DNA of 64,000 bases from the NCBI RefSeq assembly GCF_032598905.1, contig NZ_CP122458.1, positions 9,697,001 through 9,761,000 of the forward strand, given 5' to 3'. Below are positions 1-8,274 of the stretch, piece by piece; position 1 is the first letter of the stretch; each line of letters begins with the position of its first letter. Position numbers and translations under genes: made by a program. The DNA comes from Streptomyces sp. 11x1. GTDB taxonomy: Bacteria; Actinomycetota; Actinomycetes; Streptomycetales; Streptomycetaceae. The notes under the pieces are model-generated. The model made no database searches. It was not told where the DNA came from and was given only the letters and a program-made list of their open reading frames with translations.

Positions 1-2
1 GG

Positions 3-764
3 CGCGCGGTGGAGGAGTTCGGCCGGATCGACGTCTGGGTCAACAACGCGGCCGTCAACGCCTTCGGCCGGTTCGAGGACGTACCGCTGGAGGACTTCCG
101 GCGGGTCCTGGACGTCAACGTGATGGGCTACGTCCACGGGGCGCGCGCGGCTCTGCCGGTGATGCGCGCGCAGGGGCGGGGGACGCTCGTCAACATCTCC
201 TCGATCGTGGGAGCCGTCGCCCAGCCCTACAGCCACCCGTACAGCATGTCCAGACACGCCGTGCAGGGCTTCGGATCCAGCCTGCGGCAGCAGCTGCGGG
301 TGGAAGGGGTGAAGGGCGTGCGGGTGTGCACGGTGATACCCGCGACCATCGACACCCCGCACTTCGAACAGTCGGCCAACTACACCGGGCGCAAGGTCGT
401 CGCCATGCCGCCCGTCTACAGCCCCGAGCGGGTCGCCAAGGCCGTCGTCGACCTGGTACGGCATCCGCACCGGGAAGTGGTGGTCGGCCCGGCCGGTCGG
501 GCCCTGGTGCGCAGGGCCCGGAAGAACCCGGCGCCGGCGGAGCGTGTGATGGCCAAGCAGACCGACAGGACCCATCTGTCCCACGACGAGACGGCACCGA
601 CCACGCACGGAACGCTGCACGTCCCCGCCCCCGGCGAGGGAGCGGTGCACGGCGGCTGGGGCGGTCGGCGCCGCACGGCGCTGCGCCGGACGGCGGTCGT
701 CGCGGTGCTGGGCGCGGGCGCGGCCGCCGCGGGACGCCGGATCAGCCGTGAGATGGCCGCCTGA
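3..764 (+). CDS. SDR family oxidoreductase (5'-truncated by window)
   Basis: The frame is open to the window edge, so the nucleotide-binding Gly motif lies upstream and only the C-terminal 253 or so residues are seen. The NNAA motif and the loop after the fourth strand are classical short-chain dehydrogenase features, and a Ser (NISS) precedes the active-site Tyr as expected. The catalytic YxxxK reads Y-S-M-S-R, so Lys is replaced by Arg. After the SDR core comes a hydrophilic tail and then a short Ala-rich hydrophobic segment near the C-terminus (RTAVVAVLGAGAAAA) that could anchor the protein to the membrane. Substrate is unknown. Family assignment is secure; activity is less so because of the K-to-R change. 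Confidence 0.88.
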   Translation, partial: RAVEEFGRIDVWVNNAAVNAFGRFEDVPLEDFRRVLDVNVMGYVHGARAALPVMRAQGRGTLVNISSIVGAVAQPYSHPYSMSRHAVQGFGSSLRQQLRVEGVKGVRVCTVIPATIDTPHFEQSANYTGRKVVAMPPVYSPERVAKAVVDLVRHPHREVVVGPAGRALVRRARKNPAPAERVMAKQTDRTHLSHDETAPTTHGTLHVPAPGEGAVHGGWGGRRRTALRRTAVVAVLGAGAAAAGRRISREMAA

Positions 765-910
765 CCGGACTGACCGACGGGCTGACCACCTGACCGGACC
801 CGACCGGGCTGCTCGGCCCGGCTGACCGGACGGGACGTGGGTGCGGGTGAACGGCCCGCACCCACGCGGACTTCAGTGCGGCGGTTCCACTTCGGCGGGC
901 GCCGCGCGAC

Positions 911-1115
911 CTATCGCGACGCGCGTTGCCGCGCCGGTACCCGGACGGACTCCATGACGAAGCCGCTGCGCACCCGCGCCGGCATCCGGGTCAGCGGGAT
1001 CCGCAGGTCCTGCGCGGGCACCTCGTACTCCAGCCGGGCCAGCCGCGGCCCCAGGGCCCGCAGCAGCGCGACGGTGACGTCCTCTCCGGGGCAGCGATGA
1101 CTGGCGCGCCGCGGA
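911..1115 (-). pseudogene. C-terminal remnant of a CYP152-like cytochrome P450
   Basis: Reading the minus strand from about 1115 to the stop at 911 gives the heme-ligand segment SHRCPGE followed by about 55 residues that match the last part of P450 enzymes of the fatty-acid peroxygenase type (HRCPGE, then LARLEYEVP, DLRIPLTRMP, SGFVM). The upstream 350 or so residues of a P450 are absent: the same frame runs on but is only the shadow of the DUF5709 gene on the other strand. There is no start codon or ribosome site for this piece. It is a decayed fragment. The upstream break is set by where similarity stops and is approximate. Confidence 0.7.
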
Positions 1116-1193
1116 CCGTCGTGACAAGGGGCTCGTGCGACCCCGACGAGGGGACGGTCGCGCCCCCGACGAGAGGGCGGTCGCGGCACAGAG

Positions 1194-1219
1194 GTGTTAC
1201 ACCCCACGGAACTCGGTAC
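1194..1219 (+). promoter_or_regulatory. SigB-like promoter for DUF5709 gene
   Basis: GTGT at 1194-1197 and CGGTAC at 1214-1219 are separated by 16 nt. This fits the Streptomyces SigB-family consensus GNNT-N14-16-GGGTAC with one mismatch, and lies 45 nt before the ATG at 1265. The -35 part overlaps a small palindrome (GGTGTTACACC, 1193-1203). Confidence 0.35.
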
Positions 1220-1264
1220 TCCGCACGGAGACCACCAACCGGTCGAACACCCCCGGAGGCGAGC

Positions 1265-1753
1265 ATGAGCGACGAGAACATGGCGGACGACGCCTACCAG
1301 CCCACCGGTGGCAACGAGGAGCAGGAGGACGCCGCTCCCCTGGATCTCCAGGACGCGCTCGACGAACGTACGTACGACGACATGCTGGACGAGGGCTATT
1401 CGCCGCCGGAGAGGCCGCTCGGCGTCACCAAGAGCGGGACCACGGCCGCCGAGCAGCACGAGGGCGAGTCCCTCGACGACAGACTGCGGCAGGAGGTGCC
1501 CGATGTGGAGGTCCCGGCGGGGGACGGCATCGGAGACCTCCCCGGCGGAGAGGGCGAACCCCTCGATCCGGAGGCCGGAGCGGACCGCGCCGGCCGCCTC
1601 GTCGCACCCGACGAGGGCGCCCGGACGGACACCACCAAGGAACTGATCGCCGAGGACGAGGGCATCGACGGCGGCGCGGCGGGCGCGGAGGAGGCAGCTA
1701 TGCACGTCGTCCCCGACGACGCGCTGTTCACGACGGACCCGCCGGAGGTCTGA
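1265..1753 (+). CDS. DUF5709 family protein
   Basis: A 162-residue acidic soluble protein. It opens MSDENMADDAYQP and carries the family hallmark LDEGYSPPERPLG near residue 40, followed by long Glu/Asp-rich stretches, and matches the actinobacterial DUF5709 family in length and order. No signal peptide, membrane segment or catalytic motif is visible; the composition suggests a largely disordered protein. The ATG at 1265 was chosen because GGAGG lies 5 nt upstream (1255-1259) and the family N-terminus begins there; the longer open frame to 926 is not coding. A SigB-like promoter lies 45 nt upstream, in keeping with a stress-induced role. Biochemical function is unknown. Confidence 0.88.
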   Translation: MSDENMADDAYQPTGGNEEQEDAAPLDLQDALDERTYDDMLDEGYSPPERPLGVTKSGTTAAEQHEGESLDDRLRQEVPDVEVPAGDGIGDLPGGEGEPLDPEAGADRAGRLVAPDEGARTDTTKELIAEDEGIDGGAAGAEEAAMHVVPDDALFTTDPPEV

Positions 1754-1876
1754 AGGACTCGCATCGGCCCGCACTTCGGCCCACCCTTCGGCCCGCGCGT
1801 CGCCCTGCGCCTCCGCTCCGCGCCGACCACTGCGCCGCCGCGCCGCACGCGGCCCGTCGCGGCCGCGGGGCGAGCG

Positions 1877-2447
1877 GTGCATGACTGGAGCATGAACGTG
1901 TCGGCCGGGCTGCGGGCAGGGGATCGGTGGCTTGCCAAGCGGCTGGCGGCCTGGGATCCCGTCCGCGTGGGCAAGCCGTTCTGGGCGGTGGAGGAGACCG
2001 TGGAGCGCGCCAGGCTGTGGTGCGCGGCGGCCGTGGGGTGGCCGGGTGAGGCGGTGGGCGCGGCCGGCGAGCGGCGGCGGTGGGCCTGGCAGCGCTGACG
2101 GTGGCGCGGCCGGCTCCAACGCGCTCGGCAAGCAGCTGATCGACCGGCGCAGGCCGCCGAGGGAGTGGTTCCCGCACGCCGAGGTCGACGAGCGTCCCGC
2201 GTCGTCGTCGTTCCCGTCCGGCCACACCGCAGGCGCGGTCGCACTCACGGCCGCCGTCCGGCCCACCTGGCCCGCGGCCGGCGCCGTGTGCGCGGTCCCC
2301 ACCGTGGTCGTGGCCGTCGAGCGGGTGCAGAGCGGCGCCCACTTCCCGAGCGATGTCGCCGCGGGCGCCGTGATCGGCCTGGCCGGTGCCTGGAGCGCCC
2401 GCCGCCTCCCACGCCTGCTGCTTCTCGCCGTCCGCCGACTGCCCTGA
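1877..2447 (+). pseudogene. PAP2-family phosphatase, frameshifted
   Basis: The first part (start GTG 1877 or ATG 1892) reads as the N-terminal helix of an actinobacterial PAP2 lipid/diphosphate phosphatase, but its frame stops at 2098. The catalytic half is in another frame to 2447 and has all three motifs: KQLIDRRRP (K-x6-RP), FPSGH and ERVQSGAHFPSD. Between about 2075 and 2110 the expected hydrophobic helix (VGLAALTVA) is in the third frame, so two compensating indels are implied. Without correction the product loses its active site. It could also reflect a sequencing error, but two nearby lesions make decay more likely. Confidence 0.72.
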
Positions 2448-2480
2448 CGCGCAAGGGCGTGCCGGATCACGAGGAGTGCA

Positions 2481-2499
2481 CGACCGGTGTGACCGGTCG
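2481..2499. terminator. Hairpin between convergent genes
   Basis: An 8-bp perfect stem (CGACCGGT/ACCGGTCG) with a 3-nt loop lies in the 57-bp gap between the PAP2 remnant and the convergent S9 peptidase. It is symmetrical and could serve both directions. There is no U-tract, as usual in Streptomyces. Confidence 0.45.
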
Positions 2500-2504
2500 G
2501 CGGT

Positions 2505-4835
2505 CTACTCGGCGATGTGGCGCTGGAGCCAGTCGGCGGCGGTCCGGCGGAAGATCCTGCGGCTGTCCGCGCGCAGGAAGTCGTGGCCCTCGTCGCGGAG
2601 CAGCAGCAGTTCCGCCCGCAGACCGCGCTCCCGGGCCGCGCGGACGAACTGCTCGGACTCGCCGAGCGGCACATTGGTGTCGTGCTCCCCGTGGACCGTG
2701 AGGACGGGGACGCGCAGGGCGTCCACGCGGGTCATCGGGGACAGCGCGTGCAGCAGTTCACGGTCGTGCTCCGGATGGCCGTACTTGTGCGCGGCCGACT
2801 CCGCGATCCACGGCTCCGTACCGGCGTAGAAGGTCGCGAAGTCGGACATGCCGCAGGCCGCGACGCCGGTGCGGAAGAGGTCCGGGTGCCACACGAGGGA
2901 CGCCATCACCAGGTAGCCGCCGTAGGAGCGCCCCATCACGGCCAGCCGCCGGGGATCGGCGAGACCGGCGACGACGACATGGGCCGCGCAGACGGCGACG
3001 TCCTCGATCGCGGCGAACCGGCCCGTCCCGAGGTCGGCGTCGACGAACGACCGGCCGTGCCCCGACGAGCCGCGCACGTCCGGCGCGAAGACGTCGAGGC
3101 CCCGGCCCAGCAGCTCGTGGTAGAGCGGGTTGAACACCGGCCGCTCCTGCTCCTCCGGTCCGCCGTGCAGATGGATCACACAGGGCGCGGGCTCCCCGGC
3201 TCCCCGGTCGGGAGCCCGGTAGTACCAGCCGCTCAGCGGCAGTCCGTCCCGCGCGACGGGCCGCAGCGGCACGGGCCGTACGGGCGGGCGGCCGGGCGGG
3301 ACCGCGTCCTCGTCCCGGGACGACCACGCGGTCCGTCGTGCGGTGCCGTCGGGGAACCACCACACCCCGGGGCGGCGCTGCGAGCCGGACAGGGCCAGCA
3401 CGAGTCCCGCCCGCCCGTCGACGCGCGGGATGCGCGTCACGACCTCGTGCGGCAGCGACACCGTCCGCGACGGCCCCACCCGGGCCTCCCCGGCGGACGT
3501 CGGCGACACGGAGGCGACCTCCAGCTCGGTGGCGCCGCGCACGTTCCAGGCGAGGGCAGCGGTGTACCCGTCGTGGCCGAGTGCCAGCAGCTCCAGTCCG
3601 CAGTCCGCGCGCTCGGCGGCGACGCTCCGCCCCAGGGCCGCGCCCTCGGCGTCGAGGCGGACGGCGAACAGCGCGGCGAACTCACGGGTCGCGTCGCTGC
3701 GCAGCCACAGCGTCGTACCGTCCGGGGAGAACCGGCCGATCCACGGGTCCCCGTCGGCGACGTGCAGGGCGAAGGCGGTCCGCAGATCGCCGGTCCGGAC
3801 GACGAGGGCCTCGCGGCGGCCGCGAGGCCCCCGGCGCAGGAGGGCCAGCCGCCCGTCCCTGCTGATGTCGCACACGCGCAGGGTCGCCGCGCCGCGTTCC
3901 ACCGCCAGCAGGGTGGGCGCCGCCACGCCCAGGGGGTCGACCAGATAGGCGGCCAGCCCTCCGCCCGACGTCCTCTCGCGGGCCGTCCCGCCGTCCCTCT
4001 CGTGGGCGCCGGCCGTCCCCGCGTCGCCCCGGTCCTCGGGGGCCCGCGTGTCGCGGCCGGACCCGGAGCCGGCCTCGCCGTGGTGCGGGCCGCCCAGGAG
4101 CACGGCCCGGCCGTCACGGGTGGCCCAGCCCGGCGGGCGGGGCGCGGTGTAGGTGTCCGGATCGGCGAGGCCGGGGCCCGTGGGCGCAGCCCACTCCTCC
4201 CCTTCGGCCCCGCCGGGCGTGCGGACCGGCTCGGCGACGGTGACGGCGACGGCCGTACCGTCGTGCTGCCAGCAGCCCAGATACGCGGAGCTGCCCGGTT
4301 CGGCACCGGCGAGGATGCGCCGCCCGGTCCCGTCCGGCCGTACGCACAGCACCCTGGTGTGCTCGCCGCCTCCCGGTGCGGTGGTGTAGGCGATCCAGCG
4401 ACCGTCGGGCGACCAGGCCACCTCCTTGACCGGGTGGGGATCGGAGTCCAGCAGATGGACCTCGTCCCCGCCGACCGGCCCGGTCCACAGCTGGGGGACC
4501 CCGCTCCGGTCGCAGATGAACGCGACGTACCTGCCGCTCGGGTCCACCGACGGGTACCAGCAGCCGTGCGATCGCAACGGCTGTGGCGTGTCCAGCGGGG
4601 CGGCGGTGTCCGGCAGCGGGACCGGCACCGGGGCCGTGGCGTCCGCCGGCGTCGGCACGAGGGCCGTGCCTGCCTGGCCGTTCGTTCCCGGCGCCCCTGG
4701 GGCCGCGGCGGCCGGACCGTGCTCCTCGGGGCGCCACGGCGTCCCGTCGACGAGGTCCTCGCCGACGGGGGAGGGGCGGGGGGAGCCCGTGAGGGGGTGC
4801 GCCCCGGTCACCTGATTCCGTGCGTTTGCAGCCAT
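2505..4835 (-). CDS. S9 family (prolyl-oligopeptidase-like) serine peptidase
   Basis: A 776-residue protein when started at ATG 4835. The N-terminal two-thirds is a TolB/WD-like beta-propeller (repeats such as SVDPSGRYVAFICD and AWSPDGRWIAYTT). The C-terminal third is an alpha/beta hydrolase with Ser637 in GRSYGGY, Asp719 in GEHDTN and His751 in DEGHDF. The propeller would restrict access to oligopeptides; no signal peptide is seen, so the enzyme is probably cytoplasmic. Its 5' end overlaps the end of the amidotransferase gene by 28 bp, so the two are likely translated from one message with the ligase gene. It may trim or recycle a peptide made by those neighbours; that is inference. A start at 4859 is also possible. 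Confidence 0.88.
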   Translation of the reverse strand: MAANARNQVTGAHPLTGSPRPSPVGEDLVDGTPWRPEEHGPAAAAPGAPGTNGQAGTALVPTPADATAPVPVPLPDTAAPLDTPQPLRSHGCWYPSVDPSGRYVAFICDRSGVPQLWTGPVGGDEVHLLDSDPHPVKEVAWSPDGRWIAYTTAPGGGEHTRVLCVRPDGTGRRILAGAEPGSSAYLGCWQHDGTAVAVTVAEPVRTPGGAEGEEWAAPTGPGLADPDTYTAPRPPGWATRDGRAVLLGGPHHGEAGSGSGRDTRAPEDRGDAGTAGAHERDGGTARERTSGGGLAAYLVDPLGVAAPTLLAVERGAATLRVCDISRDGRLALLRRGPRGRREALVVRTGDLRTAFALHVADGDPWIGRFSPDGTTLWLRSDATREFAALFAVRLDAEGAALGRSVAAERADCGLELLALGHDGYTAALAWNVRGATELEVASVSPTSAGEARVGPSRTVSLPHEVVTRIPRVDGRAGLVLALSGSQRRPGVWWFPDGTARRTAWSSRDEDAVPPGRPPVRPVPLRPVARDGLPLSGWYYRAPDRGAGEPAPCVIHLHGGPEEQERPVFNPLYHELLGRGLDVFAPDVRGSSGHGRSFVDADLGTGRFAAIEDVAVCAAHVVVAGLADPRRLAVMGRSYGGYLVMASLVWHPDLFRTGVAACGMSDFATFYAGTEPWIAESAAHKYGHPEHDRELLHALSPMTRVDALRVPVLTVHGEHDTNVPLGESEQFVRAARERGLRAELLLLRDEGHDFLRADSRRIFRRTAADWLQRHIAE

Positions 4836-6592
4836 ATCTCCAGCAAAGCTACCTGCCACAGCTCGTTCGCCCCACGCCTGGCGCGGTGTTCGTCCGGGGC
4901 CGCCAGCAGCCTGGCCACGTAGGCGTCCCGGAAGATGCCGCGTGACCTGGCCTCGGGCGCGGACAGGGCCTCACGGACCCGCCCCAGCACGGATCCCGCC
5001 ATGTGCTTGACGGCGGGGACCGGGAAGTACCCCTTCGGCCGGTCGACGACCTCGGTGGGCAGGACCTCGCGGCCCGCGGCCTTGAGCACCCCCTTCCCGC
5101 CGTCGGCGAGCTTCAGCTCCGGTGGGCAGACGGCGGCCAGCTCCACGAGTTCGTGGTCGAGGAACGGGACGCGGGCCTCCAGGCCCCAGTCCATGGTCAT
5201 GTTGTCCACGCGCTTGACCGGGTCGTCGACGAGCATCACCTCGGCGTCGAGTCGCAGTGCCGCGTCGAGCGCGGTCTCGGCGCCGGGGCGCGCCATGTGG
5301 GTGCGCACGAAGCGGCCGGAGACGTCGTGATCGGGCAGCACGTGCGGTTGCAGCATGCCGGCGAGGTCGGAGTGCGACCGGTCGAAGTACGTCTCGGCGT
5401 ACGCCTCGGCCGCCCGCTCTCTCGGGGCGGCGGCGATGTCCGGGTACCAGTGGTAGCCGGCGAAGACCTCGTCGGCGCCCTGGCCGCTCTGCACGACCTT
5501 CACCTCCTTCGCGACCTGTTCGGAGAGCAGGTGGAAGGCCACCACGTCATGGCTGACCATCGGCTCGCTCATCGCCTCGATCGCCGCGTCCAGGGCCGTC
5601 GACACCCGGTCCGAGGGCACCATCAGCTGGTGGTGGTCGGTGCCGAAGTGCCGGGCGACCAGGTCCGAGTAGGGGAACTCGTCGCCCTCCTCGCCGCCCT
5701 CGGACTCGAAGCCCACGCTGAACGTCGCGAGATCGCGCTGCCCCTCGTCGGCCAGCAGCGCCACGATCAGGCTGGAGTCGAGGCCGCCGGACAGGAGGAC
5801 GCCCACGGGCACGTCGGCGACCATGCGCCGGCGGACGGCGGCGCGCAGCGCTTCGAGCACCGCGTCCCGCCAGTCGTCCGCGTCCATCCCCGTGTCCCCG
5901 GGCCGACGGGTGTACGGCGGCTGCCAGTAGCGGATGTCGCGGTGGCTGCCGTCGGGCTCCACCACCCGCACGGTCGCCGCGGGAAGCTTGCGCACGCCCG
6001 CGAGCACGGTGTGCGGCGCGGTCACCGTGGCGTGCCAGCTCAGGTACTGGTGCAGCGCGACCGGGTCGAGCGAGGTGTCGACGCCGCCGCCCGCCAGGAG
6101 CGCCGGCAGCGAGGAGGCGAACCGCAGCCGCCCCGGCGCCTGGGACAGGTACAGCGGCTTGACGCCCAACCGGTCGCGGGCCAGCACCAGGCGTCCGGTG
6201 GCCTGTTCGACGATGGCGAAGGCGAACATGCCGTAGAAGTGGTCGACGCAGGAGGTGCCCCACTGCTGGTAGGCCTTGAGCACCACCTCGGTGTCGGAGC
6301 CGGAGAAGAAGTGGTGGCCGAGGCGGCGCAGTTCCTCGCGCAACTCCTTGTAGTTGTAGACGCAGCCGTTGAAGACACCGGCGATCCGGCCGGCCGGGTC
6401 CGTCATCGGCTGGGCCCCGCACTCGGACAGGTCGATGATCTTCAGCCTGCGGTGACCCAGGGCGACGGCGTTCTGCGACCACAGGCCCCTGCCGTCCGGG
6501 CCCCGGGGTGCGAGTCGGTCGGTCATGCGCTCGACGGCTGCCAGGTCGGGCCGCCCGCCGTCGAAGCGGATCTCTCCGCTGAGGCCGCACAT
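4808..6592 (-). CDS. Asparagine-synthase-like glutamine-dependent amidotransferase
   Basis: A 594-residue protein of the AsnB/AsnO type. The start at 6592 puts the nucleophile Cys at position 2 (MCGLSGEI), as needed for a class II glutaminase, and a strong GAGGAGG site precedes it. The C-terminal half is the ATP-pyrophosphatase domain with SGGLDSS. Size and architecture match the N-acetylglutaminylglutamine amidotransferases that make the osmolyte NAGGN as well as ordinary asparagine synthases. It sits between a YbdK-like carboxylate-amine ligase and an S9 peptidase, which favours amidation of a small peptide over asparagine synthesis. A 36-codon ORF overlaps the start as TGATG. Family is certain, substrate not. 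Confidence 0.85.
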   Translation of the reverse strand: MCGLSGEIRFDGGRPDLAAVERMTDRLAPRGPDGRGLWSQNAVALGHRRLKIIDLSECGAQPMTDPAGRIAGVFNGCVYNYKELREELRRLGHHFFSGSDTEVVLKAYQQWGTSCVDHFYGMFAFAIVEQATGRLVLARDRLGVKPLYLSQAPGRLRFASSLPALLAGGGVDTSLDPVALHQYLSWHATVTAPHTVLAGVRKLPAATVRVVEPDGSHRDIRYWQPPYTRRPGDTGMDADDWRDAVLEALRAAVRRRMVADVPVGVLLSGGLDSSLIVALLADEGQRDLATFSVGFESEGGEEGDEFPYSDLVARHFGTDHHQLMVPSDRVSTALDAAIEAMSEPMVSHDVVAFHLLSEQVAKEVKVVQSGQGADEVFAGYHWYPDIAAAPRERAAEAYAETYFDRSHSDLAGMLQPHVLPDHDVSGRFVRTHMARPGAETALDAALRLDAEVMLVDDPVKRVDNMTMDWGLEARVPFLDHELVELAAVCPPELKLADGGKGVLKAAGREVLPTEVVDRPKGYFPVPAVKHMAGSVLGRVREALSAPEARSRGIFRDAYVARLLAAPDEHRARRGANELWQVALLEIWLQTHGIR

Positions 6593-6702
6593 CAGACCGC
6601 ACCTCCTCGCAGGGGGTGACCGTGGGCCGGGCCCGGAGGCGGAGCCTCCATCGGGCACCGGCCGGTTCGTTTCGGGCGCGTCTCCGTCTTGCTGCTGCGC
6701 AT
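6592..6702 (-). CDS. Possible 36-aa leader ORF before the amidotransferase
   Basis: An ATG at 6702 is preceded by AAGGAG 8 nt upstream and opens 36 codons ending exactly at the amidotransferase start (TGA and ATG share one base, TGATG). The peptide is basic and Pro-rich (MRSSKTETRPKRTGRC at its start). About three quarters of third positions are G or C, lower than in the neighbouring genes, so coding is plausible but unproven. It may be a leader that couples translation to the downstream gene, or a genuine small protein acted on by its neighbours. Confidence 0.35.
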   Translation of the reverse strand: MRSSKTETRPKRTGRCPMEAPPPGPAHGHPLRGGAV

Positions 6703-6836
6703 GCGAGCCACTCCTTGATCACGGTCGGCACCGGCTCCACGGGGCGGACGACGGGTTCTCCGTCCGGGTCTCCGCGCCGTGACCGTTCGCGGGGCGGCGG
6801 CCGGTGCCTGTCTCTCCGCACCGCCCCGCGGACGGG

Positions 6837-8027
6837 TCAGCCGCCGACGGACTCGACCGAGTACGCCGCCGAGGTCCCCGCCGGTCCGGCCCCACCGGCC
6901 GCGGCGACGGGCCGGCGGACGGCCCCGGGGCCGGTGCCCTGCCCGTGGTCGCCCCGGGTGTCGGCGACCGCTGCCTTGACGCAGGCGGGCAGGCCTTCCC
7001 GCTCGGCGACCTGGCGCAGCCGGTGGGCCGCGCTGCCCCGGGCCAGGGCCTCCTCGGTGAGCGTGCGGACGGTGTCCCAGTCGCCGAGGGCCTCCAGGGC
7101 CGGGCGCAGCCTGCGGACCATGGTGTGCACCACCTCGGGAGCGGGCGTGGCGGCGCGCGTGACCGGGTCGACGAGGGTGCCCTCCAAGCCCGCCTGTGCC
7201 GCCCGCCAGACCGCGGCCCGCAGCCACTCGTGCCTGCCGTCGCAGCCCGCGCCGGGCCGTTCCAGGCCGGCCCTGGCGTCCTCCACGAGGGCGCGGAAGA
7301 GACCGGCTACCAGGACGACCGTCTCGACGCGCGGGCAGGCGTCGCAGATGCGCAGCTCCAGGGTCCGCTGGTGCTCGCTCGGCCGCAGGTCGTAATAGAC
7401 CATGCCCGGGTCCTTGATCACGCCGGAGCGGATCAGGTCCTCGACGGCGGCGTCGTACTCGGCGGCCCCGCCGAAGCAGCCGACCGGTCCCGCGGTGGGC
7501 CAGCGCTGCCACAGCATGGTGCGCCAGCTCGCGTAGCCCGTGTCCGAGCCGAGCCAGAACGGCGAGCTGGCGGACAGGGCCAGCAGCGGGGGCAGCCACG
7601 GCGACACCGCGCACATGATCCGCACGGCCGTGTCCCGGTCGGGCACGTCGACATGGACCTGCGCGCTGCACACGAGCTGCTCGTCGGCCACCTTCCGGTA
7701 CTCGTCGACCAGAGCCCGGTAGCGGAAGTCCGGGGTGGCGTCACCGGGCGTCACCCGCGCGAACGGCACGGTCCCGGCCGCCACGACGGCCAGGCCGAGC
7801 CCGGTGGCCGCCTCGTCCAGCCGCCGCCGCGCCCCGCTCAGATCCGCGTGCAGGGAGTCGAGCGCGGAGTGGACGGGGCTGTTCCACTCCACCGCCGACC
7901 GTTGGAGCTCGGCCTTGAACTCGGGGCCGGGCAGTCGGCCGAGGACCGCGCCGGCCCCGGGGACCAGTCGCCCGTTCTCCGCGTCCAGAACATGAAACTC
8001 TTCCTCTACGCCTACACGAACGGTCAC
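6837..8027 (-). CDS. YbdK-family carboxylate-amine ligase (GCS2-like)
   Basis: A 396-residue protein of the glutamate-cysteine ligase 2 / YbdK family, which joins the gamma-carboxyl of glutamate to an amine at the expense of ATP. The N-terminus carries the family motif VGVEEEFHVLD. Further family signatures are QVHVDVPD, SASSPFWLGSDTGYASWR and the LELRICDACP strand. The GTG at 8027 was chosen because GGGAG lies 7 nt before it and the family N-terminus begins there. The C-terminal tail is Gly/Ala-rich and probably disordered. It is the first gene of a minus-strand set with the amidotransferase and the S9 peptidase, 134 bp upstream of the leader ORF. True substrate unknown. Confidence 0.87.
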   Translation of the reverse strand: MTVRVGVEEEFHVLDAENGRLVPGAGAVLGRLPGPEFKAELQRSAVEWNSPVHSALDSLHADLSGARRRLDEAATGLGLAVVAAGTVPFARVTPGDATPDFRYRALVDEYRKVADEQLVCSAQVHVDVPDRDTAVRIMCAVSPWLPPLLALSASSPFWLGSDTGYASWRTMLWQRWPTAGPVGCFGGAAEYDAAVEDLIRSGVIKDPGMVYYDLRPSEHQRTLELRICDACPRVETVVLVAGLFRALVEDARAGLERPGAGCDGRHEWLRAAVWRAAQAGLEGTLVDPVTRAATPAPEVVHTMVRRLRPALEALGDWDTVRTLTEEALARGSAAHRLRQVAEREGLPACVKAAVADTRGDHGQGTGPGAVRRPVAAAGGAGPAGTSAAYSVESVGG

Positions 8028-8274
8028 GGCTTCTCCCTCGTCCGTACCCGAGATCGCCCGCCGGGCCGAGGCCCTTCGACGACCGCTGCGTGGTGCGAGT
8101 TCCCGACAAACGCACAAATAGTCCCATCTCTGCACGTCCGCCGCCAATGCGTCATGTGTCAGCGGTGCTCCGCCGGTCCTGGCGACGGATGGGGCGGGCG
8201 GTGTCGAAAGCGGCGTTCGCCGATCGACGTGAGAGTGAAAGCAGTACGACCCAGGACTTCAGGAGTACCTCACC

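Noticed and set aside
911..2674. 587-aa minus-strand ORF
   Set aside because: Only its C-terminal 65 or so codons have family similarity (P450); the rest is the antisense shadow of the DUF5709 and PAP2 genes.
2517..4922. 801-aa plus-strand ORF
   Set aside because: Antisense to the S9 peptidase, whose catalytic triad and propeller motifs are clear on the other strand.
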